Assembly: GCA_050290225.1 (NCBI GenBank)
Contig: JBNKHG010000069.1
Span: forward strand, 9,267-73,266
Length of the DNA: 64,000 nucleotides
Reading direction: 5' to 3'
From: JBNKHG01 sp050290225
GTDB taxonomy: Bacteria > Pseudomonadota > Gammaproteobacteria > Pseudomonadales > Cellvibrionaceae
Part shown: positions 52,403 to 62,037 of the stretch, in pieces
How the letters are laid out: the number at the start of each line of letters is the position of its first letter
Numbering within the stretch: position 1 is the first letter of the stretch
Notes under the pieces: generated by a model
The model's database searches: none
Told to the model about the DNA's origin: nothing
Seen by the model: the letters and a program-made list of their open reading frames with translations, nothing else
Program-made: the position numbers and the translations under genes

Positions 52403-54142
52403 ATGAACATCCGCGAACTGCTTAATACCAAAGTTCACCAGGCCATGCTGGCCGCCGGTATACCCGCCGAATGCGCCGCCCATGTGGCCCCCGCCAAGAA
52501 GGCCGGTTTTGGCGACTACCAGGCCAACGGTGCCATGGCTGCGGCCAAGGCCATGAAAACCAACCCGCGAGAGCTGGCCGCCAGGATCGTCGACAATCTG
52601 GATCTGGATGCGGTGGCCGGGAAACTGGAAATTGCCGGCCCCGGCTTTATCAATATTCACCTGAAAGCCGACTGGCTCGGTAGCGAGCTGGACAAGGCTC
52701 TTGCCGACCCCCGGCTGGGCATTGAAGCCGCCGCCGAATCGCAAACCGTGGTAGTGGACTACTCCTCCCCCAACCTGGCCAAGGAGATGCACGTTGGCCA
52801 CCTGCGTTCGACCATTATCGGCGATGCCCTGGTGCGATTGCTGGAATTCCTCGGACACAAGGTGATCCGCCAGAACCATGTGGGTGACTGGGGCACCCAG
52901 TTCGGGATGCTGATTGCGGAACTGGAAGAGCACCTGGGCGAGGGCGAAGAGGCCACCATGGCCCTGAAAGACCTGGAAGTGTTTTACCAGCAAGCGAAGA
53001 AACACTTCGACGATAACCCCGCGTTTGCCGACAAAGCCCGCGACTATGTGGTGAAACTGCAGGGTGGGGACGACAAGATTCTGAAATTGTGGGAAAATTT
53101 CAAGGAAGTCTCACTGCAGCACAGTGAAGAGATCTATCGGGGACTGAATGTCACCCTGGATCGCAACAGCGTCAAAGGGGAGAGCGCCTACAATGACGAT
53201 CTGCCGATTCTCGTAAATGAATTACAGGAAAAGGGCCTGGTGGTTCAAGACCAGGGCGCTCAAGTGGCCTTTCTGCAGGAACTGGCGGATAAGGAGGGCA
53301 ACCCCTCGCCGGTGATCTTGCAAAAACAGGGCGGCGGTTATCTTTACGCCACCACCGATATGGCAGCCATGCGCCACCGGGTATCCCGGTTGCGGGCCGA
53401 CCGCATTATGTATTTTATCGACGCCCGCCAGTCCCTGCATATGCAGCAGGTGTTTACCCTGGCACGCAAGGCCGGTTTCGTCCCCGATGATGTCAGTCTC
53501 GAACACCACGCCTTCGGTACCATGATGGGAGAGGATGGCAAGCCGTTTAAGACCCGCAGCGGCGGCACCGTCAAACTGGCGGAATTGCTGGAAGAAGCGG
53601 TGGAACGCGCGGGGCAGGTAGTACGCGAGAAAAATCCGGAACTGTCGGAAGAAGACTTTGCGTCCATAGCCCGCAAAGTCGGTATCGCGGCGGTCAAGTA
53701 TGCCGACCTCAGTAAAACCCGCACCAACGATTACATTTTTAGCTGGAGCGCCATGCTCAGCTTCGAGGGCAACACCGCACCCTACCTGCAATACGCCTAC
53801 GCCCGCATCCAGAGCATATTCCGCAAGGCCGGTGTTCAGCCCGAGAACCTCAGCGGCGACATCCGCCTGGCATCGGAGCAGGAACTGGCGCTGGGTATCA
53901 AACTGCTGCAGTTCAGCGAAGCGGTGGAGCAGGTCGCACGCGAAGCTTATCCCCATGTGCTGTGTAACTACCTCTACGACCTGGCCAGCCTTTATATGAA
54001 ATTCTACGAGGCCTGCCCCATCCTCAAAGCGGGCATTGACGAGGCCACCCGCAACAGTCGTTTGCGTTTGTGCCAGAATGTCGCGCGCACGCTGCAGACC
54101 GGGTTGGATCTGCTGGGGATTGAAGTGATGGAGAGAATGTGA
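52403..54142 (+). CDS. argS: Arginyl-tRNA synthetase
   Basis: 579 residues from the ATG at 52403 (MNIRELLNTKVHQAML); the upstream in-frame start is not supported. Class I signature HVGH (in KEMHVGHLRSTIIGD), N-terminal tRNA-recognition domain, and C-terminal DALR domain. No canonical KMSK, as is usual for many ArgRS (KTRSGGTV region instead). Essential housekeeping gene. Confidence 0.96.
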   Translation: MNIRELLNTKVHQAMLAAGIPAECAAHVAPAKKAGFGDYQANGAMAAAKAMKTNPRELAARIVDNLDLDAVAGKLEIAGPGFINIHLKADWLGSELDKALADPRLGIEAAAESQTVVVDYSSPNLAKEMHVGHLRSTIIGDALVRLLEFLGHKVIRQNHVGDWGTQFGMLIAELEEHLGEGEEATMALKDLEVFYQQAKKHFDDNPAFADKARDYVVKLQGGDDKILKLWENFKEVSLQHSEEIYRGLNVTLDRNSVKGESAYNDDLPILVNELQEKGLVVQDQGAQVAFLQELADKEGNPSPVILQKQGGGYLYATTDMAAMRHRVSRLRADRIMYFIDARQSLHMQQVFTLARKAGFVPDDVSLEHHAFGTMMGEDGKPFKTRSGGTVKLAELLEEAVERAGQVVREKNPELSEEDFASIARKVGIAAVKYADLSKTRTNDYIFSWSAMLSFEGNTAPYLQYAYARIQSIFRKAGVQPENLSGDIRLASEQELALGIKLLQFSEAVEQVAREAYPHVLCNYLYDLASLYMKFYEACPILKAGIDEATRNSRLRLCQNVARTLQTGLDLLGIEVMERM

Positions 54143-54152
54143 GCCCCAAAAT

Positions 54153-54185
54153 CAGCAGCGCCGTTGTTGCTCTACGGCACTGCTG
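54153..54185. terminator. Hairpin between convergent argS and TonB receptor 2
   Basis: CAGCAG-c-GCCG pairs with CGGC-a-CTGCTG around an 11-nt loop; no T-run. Confidence 0.55.
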
Positions 54186-54198
54186 AATTCCAAAGAGG

Positions 54199-56634
54199 TT
54201 AGAACTTGACAGTGAGCGACGCTCGATAGGACTCCCCAAAAATCGGGCGCGCATTGAAAGCGCCGCTACCGCCGGCTGCCGAAGCCAACCTGACATTTCC
54301 CTCGGTCAGTCCCACCTCATCGGTAATATTGTTTCCCACCACTTGTACGCTCAACGAGTCGGTCAATTCGTAGATGAAACCTATGTCTATGGTGTCAAAA
54401 TCCACCAGGTCCTGGGTGTTTTCATCATCCCCAAACCGATCATCGATAAAGGTATAGGTCAAATACACCCGACCCTTGTCGCTGAAGTGATAGGTCGGTG
54501 TAAATCGGAACATGGTTTCCGGAATACGCCGAATCTGGTTATCGGTGTTATCAACGATAACTGGCGGGTCCTGGGAGTCGTCAGTCCTGACAAAGGAGCT
54601 GTATTCCGGTTCCTGCAACGTCAGACTGGCGCTCAGGTTCAACGCCTCCATGGGCACCCATACAACTTCCAACTCAACGCCGTAGGTTTCGGTTTCCGCA
54701 AATGCCTGCCGGGTAGATCCATCTGCCAGCACATCATTGAAAAAGACATTATCAAACTCGCTCTGGAAGGCTGTGGCAAACAGCGAAAAATCGTCCATCG
54801 ACAATTTGTATCCCAGCTCAATTTGGGTAATGTCTTCAACCTCATCCTTGCCATCACGCAGATCATCAAAATGGGGAATACGGAAGGAATCGGTATAATG
54901 CCCAAAGAAACCCATATCACTGTTGAGGTTGTAGTTAAAACCGATAGACCATGCCACGTCCTCCAGATTTTCATCCACTGTACGGAAATTGCTGCCGGCC
55001 TGGGCGGTATTGTTATCCCAGGGGGTATCGGGATTGCCATCAAAGTCGATACCAAACTCCCCGCTGCTGATTGAGGAATCGATTTCGTCTTCCTGCCAGC
55101 GAGCCCCGAAATCCAGGCGGAAATCATCGCTCACTTCCCATTCGTCCGAAACGTAGATAGCCAGGGAAGTCGCTTCGTGATTGGCTATAAGATTAAAAGT
55201 GGAAAAGTTGGTATGACCCTGATCACTGGTGACCCCCGGCAAAAACAGCCGTTGAGCATTATCACTGGCTTCCATTAAAAAACCGTGGCCCAGACTCCAT
55301 TTGTCGTCCGAAGAGTAATCCGCATAGTAAACGCCGACGGTCAAGTCGTTATTCGATGTTGCAAAGTTGATGCGGAAATCATTGGCAAAGCTTTCGAGAT
55401 CCTTGGTTACCGCCCATATTTGGGCATCCATAACCAGGTTGCTGGGGTCGAAAACATCGCCGCTGCTGACAAATGTAATGTTTGGTTCAACGCCGCGCTG
55501 AGCCGCGAAATTATCGCCGGAGATTGCGGCATCGCCGGTGAACACGCTGGTAAACAACACGTCTGCATCAGTAAAGCGAAACTTGTTATTAATACTAACA
55601 GCATCGGAGATTTCAATATCCAGTCTCGCGCCAAAGGTCGCGACCTCAGAGTGAATGCCATCGGCCAGGTCGTTATCGCTCAACCCCACTTCCGCAGCCG
55701 CAGGTAGTGGCGCTCGACGCAGATCATTGCTATGCAAAGTTCCCTCTCCACCATCAAACCCGGGTACCCCACGCGGATCGTCAGGGTCCTGCATGGGTAA
55801 TCCGGTCAGGAACTGGGTACGGTCATCCATCACGCGACCAAACAACTCCAACTCGCCATTTTCGATTTCCCGCATTAGAGAGAACCTAACCTGACCACCG
55901 CGATCACTGCGAAATTCCGGGTCACGAATACCGTCTGAAGAGCGGAAGAATCCACCAATGGCAATGAGCCATTCGTCGGAAAGTGGCCCACTGTAGAAAT
56001 AGTCACCGCGATACATGTCGTAATCGCTAACAGTGAATTTCATTAAACCTTCCGGCTCCGTTGTACCTTTTTTGGTTACAAAATTGACAATTCCGCCGGG
56101 CGCACTAGAGGCAAATATTGGAGACGTCCCGCCCCGGACCACCTCCATACGCTCCACCGACTCATCCAGGCGGATCAGCATATCGGCACCAAAAAACGAC
56201 AATGCAGAGGTCGGGTAAACGGGAATACCATCCTCCTGCAAATTAATGTAGAAATAACCACCGTCCTGGGGAATGCCCCGTGCGAAGACATTGGCGTTTG
56301 AGTCTCCTGCCGATGATTCAACCCAAAGACCTGGCACGGCGGCAAACAGATCTGCCGTGGTCAAGGGGTTGATCTGTTTGATCGCATCCGCATCCGTAGT
56401 GGTAATGGCCACACTGGATTCAAACTTGGTACGTTCGCTGCTCGCGGTTCCCGTAACCACAACTTCTTCCATTAACAGCAGCGAAGATTCACCTTTCTTG
56501 GAATCCTGCGCTTGAAGCGGTAGCGCGACCAGTGCCAATGCCAGTGGAGAACAACATGCAACCAGTTTTGAGGGACCTTTGAAGGTCTTCGTTATCGCAG
56601 ATATAGTCTGAGAGAGCGTATTTTTCTTCATCAT
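54199..56634 (-). CDS. TonB-dependent receptor 2 (trehalose/glucoside locus)
   Basis: 811 residues. Signal region ends near LALVALPLQAQ; TonB-box-like LMEEVVVTGTAS; plug and 22-strand barrel ending ASLTVKF. Similar in plan to receptor 1 (FEIEDAVSINNKF, DNLTDEEGLTEG-like end: GNNITDEVGLTEG). Divergent from MFS 2 and trehalase, so likely takes up trehalose or related sugar. Confidence 0.92.
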   Translation of the reverse strand: MMKKNTLSQTISAITKTFKGPSKLVACCSPLALALVALPLQAQDSKKGESSLLLMEEVVVTGTASSERTKFESSVAITTTDADAIKQINPLTTADLFAAVPGLWVESSAGDSNANVFARGIPQDGGYFYINLQEDGIPVYPTSALSFFGADMLIRLDESVERMEVVRGGTSPIFASSAPGGIVNFVTKKGTTEPEGLMKFTVSDYDMYRGDYFYSGPLSDEWLIAIGGFFRSSDGIRDPEFRSDRGGQVRFSLMREIENGELELFGRVMDDRTQFLTGLPMQDPDDPRGVPGFDGGEGTLHSNDLRRAPLPAAAEVGLSDNDLADGIHSEVATFGARLDIEISDAVSINNKFRFTDADVLFTSVFTGDAAISGDNFAAQRGVEPNITFVSSGDVFDPSNLVMDAQIWAVTKDLESFANDFRINFATSNNDLTVGVYYADYSSDDKWSLGHGFLMEASDNAQRLFLPGVTSDQGHTNFSTFNLIANHEATSLAIYVSDEWEVSDDFRLDFGARWQEDEIDSSISSGEFGIDFDGNPDTPWDNNTAQAGSNFRTVDENLEDVAWSIGFNYNLNSDMGFFGHYTDSFRIPHFDDLRDGKDEVEDITQIELGYKLSMDDFSLFATAFQSEFDNVFFNDVLADGSTRQAFAETETYGVELEVVWVPMEALNLSASLTLQEPEYSSFVRTDDSQDPPVIVDNTDNQIRRIPETMFRFTPTYHFSDKGRVYLTYTFIDDRFGDDENTQDLVDFDTIDIGFIYELTDSLSVQVVGNNITDEVGLTEGNVRLASAAGGSGAFNARPIFGESYRASLTVKF

Positions 56635-57170
56635 TTGACTCCGTAAGCAGCGAGCACAATAAGTGATGTATACCCCTATTCAACGGCAATATCTAGGATA
56701 ATATTGCCATAACAAGACATCTCGATATAATGTACAACTCTTTGCTTGCCGGGGAAGAAACTCACGACATATTCCCCGCGCGAATAATGTCACAACAATT
56801 CACTGATAATCATTATTAAACCAGGATGTATGTCACTTCCTTAACAATAAGCAAGGATGAATTCTTTTTCAATTTACTGAATGTAATCAATTTATTCCGA
56901 GCGATTTTAATCCTCAAAGACGAATAATCTTCAGTTAAATCAAACGCTTTCACTTCCAGTGCCAAAGCACAACAGTTACAAAGAAAAACTCAAAAATAGC
57001 ACAAACATATTACAAATAACGCGTTAGCGGGTGTATGGTAAACTAATTAATTAGCCGGCTTATTGAATTAAGACGACAACACTGTCATCGCAAAAGATAG
57101 GCCAAAAACTCTTTCTGAAGCAGCATTTTCTCTGCTCATGAAATTGTTTTTTTTGGAAAAGTTGCCCGCT
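56635..57170. other. Divergent promoter region of TonB receptor 2 and MFS 2
   Basis: 536 bp, very AT-rich. No copy of the TGCAATCGATTGCA operator seen. A TGATAATCATTATTA dyad at 56804-56818 resembles a Fur box but its neighbourhood is for sugar uptake. No gene. Confidence 0.4.
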
Positions 57171-58403
57171 ATGCAACACCTCCCTATAAAAATATCACTC
57201 TTTATAAACTATTTCGTATTTGCGATGCTGTTAAACAGCGTCGGCACGGTAATCCTGCAGGTTCAAAACACCTACCAGGTCAGCGCCTCTGACGCCGCCA
57301 TCCTTGAAGCCTTCAAAGACCTGAGCATCGCCGTCACCTCGTTCCTGATAGCTTCCTTTATTGCGCGAATCGGTTACAAGCTCAGTATGATGCTGGCGCT
57401 GGGTTTTATCAGCCTGGTGTGCCTGTCGATGCCACAACTCCCGGCATTCTGGATGACTAAACTGATGTTTGCCGCCACCGGCGTCGGTTTTGCATTGGTC
57501 AAGGTCTCGGTGTTTGCCACCCTTGGCCTGGTAACCGACAGCCAAAAGGCGCATGTCAGTATGATGAACTTTCTCGAGTCGTTTTTTATGGTCGGCGTTA
57601 TGTCCGGCTATTTTGTTTTCAGCGCTTTTGTCAATGACGCCGATCCGGGCTCACCGGACTGGCTTGGCGTCTACTATCTGCTGGCCGGCCTGTCGCTGGT
57701 CGCACTTGTGCTCTTGCTGGTAGCGCCCCTGGACGAAACGCCGATCGCAACCGACAACCCCACTTCGCTCAGTAGCGACTTTGCCGATATGCTCGGGCTC
57801 TGTATCAAACCCCTGGTTTTCATCTTTATTATCAGCGCCTTTCTTTACGTACTGATCGAGCAGAGCATCATGTCCTGGCTACCGACCTTCAATAACACGA
57901 TTTTGCATTTACCCTCATCCCTGAGTATACAGATGACCAGTATACTGGCTGCCTCCACCGCGCTGGGGCGGTTCGCGGCTGGACTGGTATTGCGGAAATA
58001 CGACTGGTTTAGCGTGTTGCTGGTGGGGCTCTGCCTGGCAGCCCTGCTGGTATTGATATGCCTGCCGCTGGCAGCCGGGGTCGGGCATAGGCAAGTCACC
58101 GGCTGGGCCAACGCCCCGATAGCCGCCTTTACTTTTCCATTGATCGGGTTCTGTATCGCTCCCGTTTACCCCGCCATCAATTCAGTGATTCTCTCGGCTT
58201 TGCCGGCGCGACAACACGCCCCGATGGCCGGTTTGATCGTTGTCTTTTCTGCCCTGGGAGGCACCACGGGCTCGATCATTACCGGCCACCTGTTCGAGAC
58301 TCTGGGAGGCAGAACGGCATTCTATTTTTCCCTGGTCCCGCTAACGATTTTGTTGATAACGCTCTACCTGTTTAAACGCACAACTTCACAAGCCACTGAC
58401 TGA
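57171..58403 (+). CDS. MFS sugar porter 2 (paralogue of MFS 1)
   Basis: 410 residues from the ATG at 57171 (GGAAAAG upstream), which aligns with MFS 1; a start at 57138 is possible. Twelve membrane helices; LLNSVGTVILQVQNTY and SALGGTTGSIITG are shared with MFS 1. Followed 9 bp later by trehalase, so its cargo is probably trehalose. Confidence 0.9.
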   Translation: MQHLPIKISLFINYFVFAMLLNSVGTVILQVQNTYQVSASDAAILEAFKDLSIAVTSFLIASFIARIGYKLSMMLALGFISLVCLSMPQLPAFWMTKLMFAATGVGFALVKVSVFATLGLVTDSQKAHVSMMNFLESFFMVGVMSGYFVFSAFVNDADPGSPDWLGVYYLLAGLSLVALVLLLVAPLDETPIATDNPTSLSSDFADMLGLCIKPLVFIFIISAFLYVLIEQSIMSWLPTFNNTILHLPSSLSIQMTSILAASTALGRFAAGLVLRKYDWFSVLLVGLCLAALLVLICLPLAAGVGHRQVTGWANAPIAAFTFPLIGFCIAPVYPAINSVILSALPARQHAPMAGLIVVFSALGGTTGSIITGHLFETLGGRTAFYFSLVPLTILLITLYLFKRTTSQATD

Positions 58404-58412
58404 TTTTCGACT

Positions 58413-59954
58413 ATGCGCAGGAAAAGTCCGACACCAGCGTCCCCTTCCAGGTATCGATCACCAGACGATCTCTATCCCGAACTTTTCTCCACGGTTCAGC
58501 AGAAACAGCTTTACCCGGATTCAAAAACCTTCGCCGATGCCATACCCAAGGTGGCTCCATCCAAGCTGGACAATCTCTTTCGACAACAGGCGAAACAGAA
58601 AGGCTTCGAATTGCATCGATTCCTGGCGCACTATTTTGATTTGCCTTCCACCGATTACAGTGGATTGCAGTCCGTTTCCCAACGGCCGCTGCGGGCGCAT
58701 ATCGAAACCCTGTGGGATTTACTGACACGCACCACAGGATCGGAAGCTCCGCATTCATCGCTGATTGCCCTGCCCTTTCCCTTCGTGGTGCCCGGTGGAC
58801 GCTTCCGTGAGATCTACTACTGGGACAGCTACTTTACCTGCCTGGGCCTGGCGGCATCCGGTCGGCTGTCATTAGTCGAAGCGATGGTGAAGAATTTTGC
58901 CTGGCTGATTGACGCCATCGGCTTTGTCCCTAACGGCAATCGCAGCTACTACTGTTCTCGCTCCCAGCCTCCCTTTTTTGCCCTTATGGTGGAACTGCTT
59001 GCGGAGTGCAATCAGCAGCCTGACACCTTACCGCAATTCCTGCCTCAGCTTGAAACTGAATACGCCTTCTGGATGTCGGGTGCAGATCGTTTGACAGAGG
59101 ACGGTGCCGCCACCGGGCGTGTCGTCAAAATCGGAGACGGTTTTCTCAATCGCTACTGGGATGAGCGCGACACACCGCGACCGGAGAGTTACCACGAAGA
59201 CTGCGAACTGGCGGCTCAAAGTCTTCGCACAGCCGCAAAGCTCTATCGCGATATCCGCGCCGGCTGTGAATCCGGCTGGGATTTCAGCTCCCGCTGGTTG
59301 GCCGACGGCAGTGCTTTCGACTCGATTAACACCACGCAAGTTTTACCGATAGATCTCAATGCGCTGATGTACCACCTTGAAACCGTCATGGCAAAAGCCT
59401 ATACGCTGGAAGGAAATACCGCACAGGCTTCGACGTTTATCCAGCATGCCGAACGGCGCAAGACATTGATCCAGTCGTTATGCTACTGTCCGCAACAGAA
59501 ATGGTATACCGATCTCTGGCTACCCGATCTGCGTCGAAGCCAAACCCTGTCGCTCGCTGCCGCCTACCCGCTCTTTTTCGGCATCGCCGAAAGGGAACAG
59601 GCCACCGCCATGGCCGAGCGGATCGAGCGCGACTTCCTCAAACCCGGCGGTTGGGTCACCACCCTCAACCACAGTGGGCAACAGTGGGATGCGCCCAACG
59701 GTTGGGCACCGCTGCAATGGATTGTCTACCAGGGCTTGCTGCGATACGGCTTCACCCATGCCGCCCGCGAAGGTGCCAGGCGCTGGGTCGACAATAACCG
59801 CCAGGTTTACCAACAATCCGGCAAGTTGCTGGAAAAATACAATGTGGAACAGGTGGGACTCTTGGCCGGGGGCGGGGAATACGAAGTCCAGGACGGTTTC
59901 GGCTGGACGAACGGTGTACTGCTGCGACTGATGAACGACCTCGGTATCGAGTGA
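58413..59954 (+). CDS. treF: Cytoplasmic trehalase (GH37)
   Basis: 513 residues, no signal peptide. Both GH37 signatures are intact: PGGRFREIYYWDSYF (about 129-143) and QWDAPNGWAPLQ (about 427-438). Hydrolyses trehalose to two glucose. Operon with MFS 2. Confidence 0.95.
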   Translation: MRRKSPTPASPSRYRSPDDLYPELFSTVQQKQLYPDSKTFADAIPKVAPSKLDNLFRQQAKQKGFELHRFLAHYFDLPSTDYSGLQSVSQRPLRAHIETLWDLLTRTTGSEAPHSSLIALPFPFVVPGGRFREIYYWDSYFTCLGLAASGRLSLVEAMVKNFAWLIDAIGFVPNGNRSYYCSRSQPPFFALMVELLAECNQQPDTLPQFLPQLETEYAFWMSGADRLTEDGAATGRVVKIGDGFLNRYWDERDTPRPESYHEDCELAAQSLRTAAKLYRDIRAGCESGWDFSSRWLADGSAFDSINTTQVLPIDLNALMYHLETVMAKAYTLEGNTAQASTFIQHAERRKTLIQSLCYCPQQKWYTDLWLPDLRRSQTLSLAAAYPLFFGIAEREQATAMAERIERDFLKPGGWVTTLNHSGQQWDAPNGWAPLQWIVYQGLLRYGFTHAAREGARRWVDNNRQVYQQSGKLLEKYNVEQVGLLAGGGEYEVQDGFGWTNGVLLRLMNDLGIE

Positions 59955-60034
59955 TCAGAAATAGGGGGATCAACCACACACCAATCGCCAAAGTCACCGA
60001 CGGGTGCGTGCTCCCATCCCCAGGGATAGCCTGA

Positions 60035-60799
60035 TCAGAAACTGTAAACCAGTGTCACCGAGGTTTCGGTATCGGCATGGTCAGTGTCCAACGGCACGGT
60101 TTCCGTGTATTTGATGGTGTAAGCCAGTTTCAGCGCAAACTGACCGACGATAGTGGTTTTTAGCGAAGTGATGGACTTGGAAATCGTGTTGTCGGAGCCG
60201 CCTTCCACTGTCAACGCTTGCGCAAAAACGGCGGAATCGCTCAGTTGCCACTCGTAGTCCGCCGACGCGCGCAATATGGCCTCTTCCTGGTCATCCTCCC
60301 CCACCGCATCTTCATCCACTTTACTGATGCGATAACCCGGGCCCAGTTCCAGGTTCAAACGCATATTGTCGATATTGTTCAGCAGGGTGCGGCCATAGCC
60401 GGCTGCGATGGTAGCCTGCCAGTCAAAGCCGCTAAAACGATCATCGTCGTAGGAGACAAAACCAAAAATGTATCCATGCTCACTGAATTTGTAATCCACT
60501 TTGTTTGACAGAAAATATTTTTCCGCGGAACGCTCGTCGTCCTCTTTGGTATTGAGCGAACTGAAAATGGTGCTGTTGCGCCACTTTACGCCCTCTTCCA
60601 CCAGCTTGCCATTGGTTTTAATGGTGGTGGTTTCGGTATTCCCCGATGTGGAAACGAAGCCCAGTTCCAGGTCGCCTTTCCAGGGCTGAAATTCCTCTCC
60701 CGCCGACACAGTGGTGACCGAGGTCAGCGTCCCGGCAACGATTACCGCCTGGGTTAATTTGCCGATAGCTTTGGTTTTCGCATGAACATTCCGAACCAT
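60035..60799 (-). CDS. DUF481 (YdiY-like) outer-membrane protein
   Basis: 254 residues from the ATG at 60799 (GGAAG upstream). Signal peptide ending TTVSAGEEF, then the beta-strand pattern of the family (KGDLELGFVSTSGNTETTTIK) and terminal VTLVYSF, which fits a barrel with C-terminal Phe. Function unknown. Confidence 0.88.
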   Translation of the reverse strand: MVRNVHAKTKAIGKLTQAVIVAGTLTSVTTVSAGEEFQPWKGDLELGFVSTSGNTETTTIKTNGKLVEEGVKWRNSTIFSSLNTKEDDERSAEKYFLSNKVDYKFSEHGYIFGFVSYDDDRFSGFDWQATIAAGYGRTLLNNIDNMRLNLELGPGYRISKVDEDAVGEDDQEEAILRASADYEWQLSDSAVFAQALTVEGGSDNTISKSITSLKTTIVGQFALKLAYTIKYTETVPLDTDHADTETSVTLVYSF

Positions 60800-60947
60800 T
60801 GCAATAACTTCCTTCTTTGTGATGATCGGGTCAATTGAGGGGCGATTATAAAGAAACTTGTACCGCCCTGACAGCAATGGACGTTATTCCCATCCCGGCC
60901 CGGGACCGCTAAACTGCCGTCACTGTCAGCCATAAGATTCGAATGCT

Positions 60948-61520
60948 ATGTCCTTCAACACCATTGAGCACAACCGCCGGATGAACGAATTCGACCACTG
61001 CCACAATCTGTGGTTATTTGGCTATGGCTCATTGATCTACAAAGACGACTTTCCCTACCTGGAGAAGCGACCGGCCAGCATTCGCCATTGGAGTCGCCGT
61101 TTTTGGCAAGGCTCTCACGATCACCGCGGCACCCCCAATGCACCCGGACGGGTGGTCACCCTGGTCGAGGAACCCGATGCGCTGTGCAAAGGGGTTGCCT
61201 ACCGTATCACGCCGCTGGAGTTTGAATACCTGGACCATCGGGAGAAAAACGGTTACCTGCGCCTCAGTATGGAAATGACGTTCGACGACGGCTCCCGGGA
61301 TCAGGGATTGGTCTATATCGCCCGACCGGACAATGCCGCTTATTTGGGGCCCGCTTCTGAGCGGGAGATCGCCCACCATATCGCCCGTGCATGCGGTCCC
61401 AGCGGACACAACCGCGAGTACCTGCTCAAGCTTGCCGATGCCTTGCGGGAATTACACGACAATGATCCCCACGTCTTTGCCGTCGAAAAACACCTTTTGT
61501 CATTGGAAACAACCTCCTGA
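60948..61520 (+). CDS. Gamma-glutamylcyclotransferase (ChaC-like)
   Basis: 190 residues. Fold signature FGYGSLIYK and catalytic-type Glu in YLDHREKNGYLR. Predicted to release 5-oxoproline from gamma-glutamyl peptides such as glutathione. Lone gene, divergent from DUF481. Confidence 0.88.
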   Translation: MSFNTIEHNRRMNEFDHCHNLWLFGYGSLIYKDDFPYLEKRPASIRHWSRRFWQGSHDHRGTPNAPGRVVTLVEEPDALCKGVAYRITPLEFEYLDHREKNGYLRLSMEMTFDDGSRDQGLVYIARPDNAAYLGPASEREIAHHIARACGPSGHNREYLLKLADALRELHDNDPHVFAVEKHLLSLETTS

Positions 61521-61636
61521 CGGACTTTAGCGCGGCAGGAGCAAAGCTGGCACATTCACAGAGTAAATTATTCTAACACCTGCAAAGGTATCAACTAGAA
61601 TCAGGGTATTCGTCAGGTGGTAAGGGGACGCAGGCC

Positions 61637-61903
61637 ATGACAGACACCGCCAGGGAATCCCACAGAGCTTCCAGGAAAAACCGGTCTGGAAAGCTTTCGA
61701 AAGAAGACATTGCGGAGCAACGCCGACTGTTTGAGGAGTCATTCAAAGACCCCCGTTGCTACAGGGACCGGCGTCAAGACGATCACCACAGCTTAACCCC
61801 CATTCCCGACTGCCGGCGCAAGTACCGGCGCCGGGCCACTTTCGACCGCAACAGCGATACCTGGTGGTTAAAGCGACGCTACAGCGGCCATTTCCTGCAC
61901 TGA
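61637..61903 (+). CDS. Small basic protein of unknown function
   Basis: 88 residues, very rich in Arg, Lys, Asp and His, with no hydrophobic core visible; ends RRYSGHFLH. GGGGACG lies near a possible ribosome site. Not recognised; the stop is about 35 bp before the group II intron 3' end. Confidence 0.5.
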   Translation: MTDTARESHRASRKNRSGKLSKEDIAEQRRLFEESFKDPRCYRDRRQDDHHSLTPIPDCRRKYRRRATFDRNSDTWWLKRRYSGHFLH

Positions 61904-61989
61904 TCATTTTCCACCGCTAACGACTCCGTGAATTACCCGATGGAGAGTAGAGGTGTTAACTCCATTGCCAGAGTTAACACCCCCCTCGC

Positions 61990-62024
61990 AGAACCGGACT
62001 TGGAGTGTTACACCATCCGGCTCC
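61990..62024 (-). ncRNA. Group II intron domain V
   Basis: Minus strand begins GAGCCGGATGG and ends AAGTCCGGTTC; 33-35 nt hairpin with AGC triad, 14 nt after the ORF stop. This is the catalytic core of the ribozyme and looks intact. Confidence 0.88.
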
Positions 62025-62037
62025 CAGATTAAGTCTT

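Noticed and set aside
56804..56818. Fur-box-like dyad upstream of TonB receptor 2
   Set aside because: Only part of the 19-bp consensus in a very AT-rich region, 170 bp from the start, and the neighbours are sugar genes.
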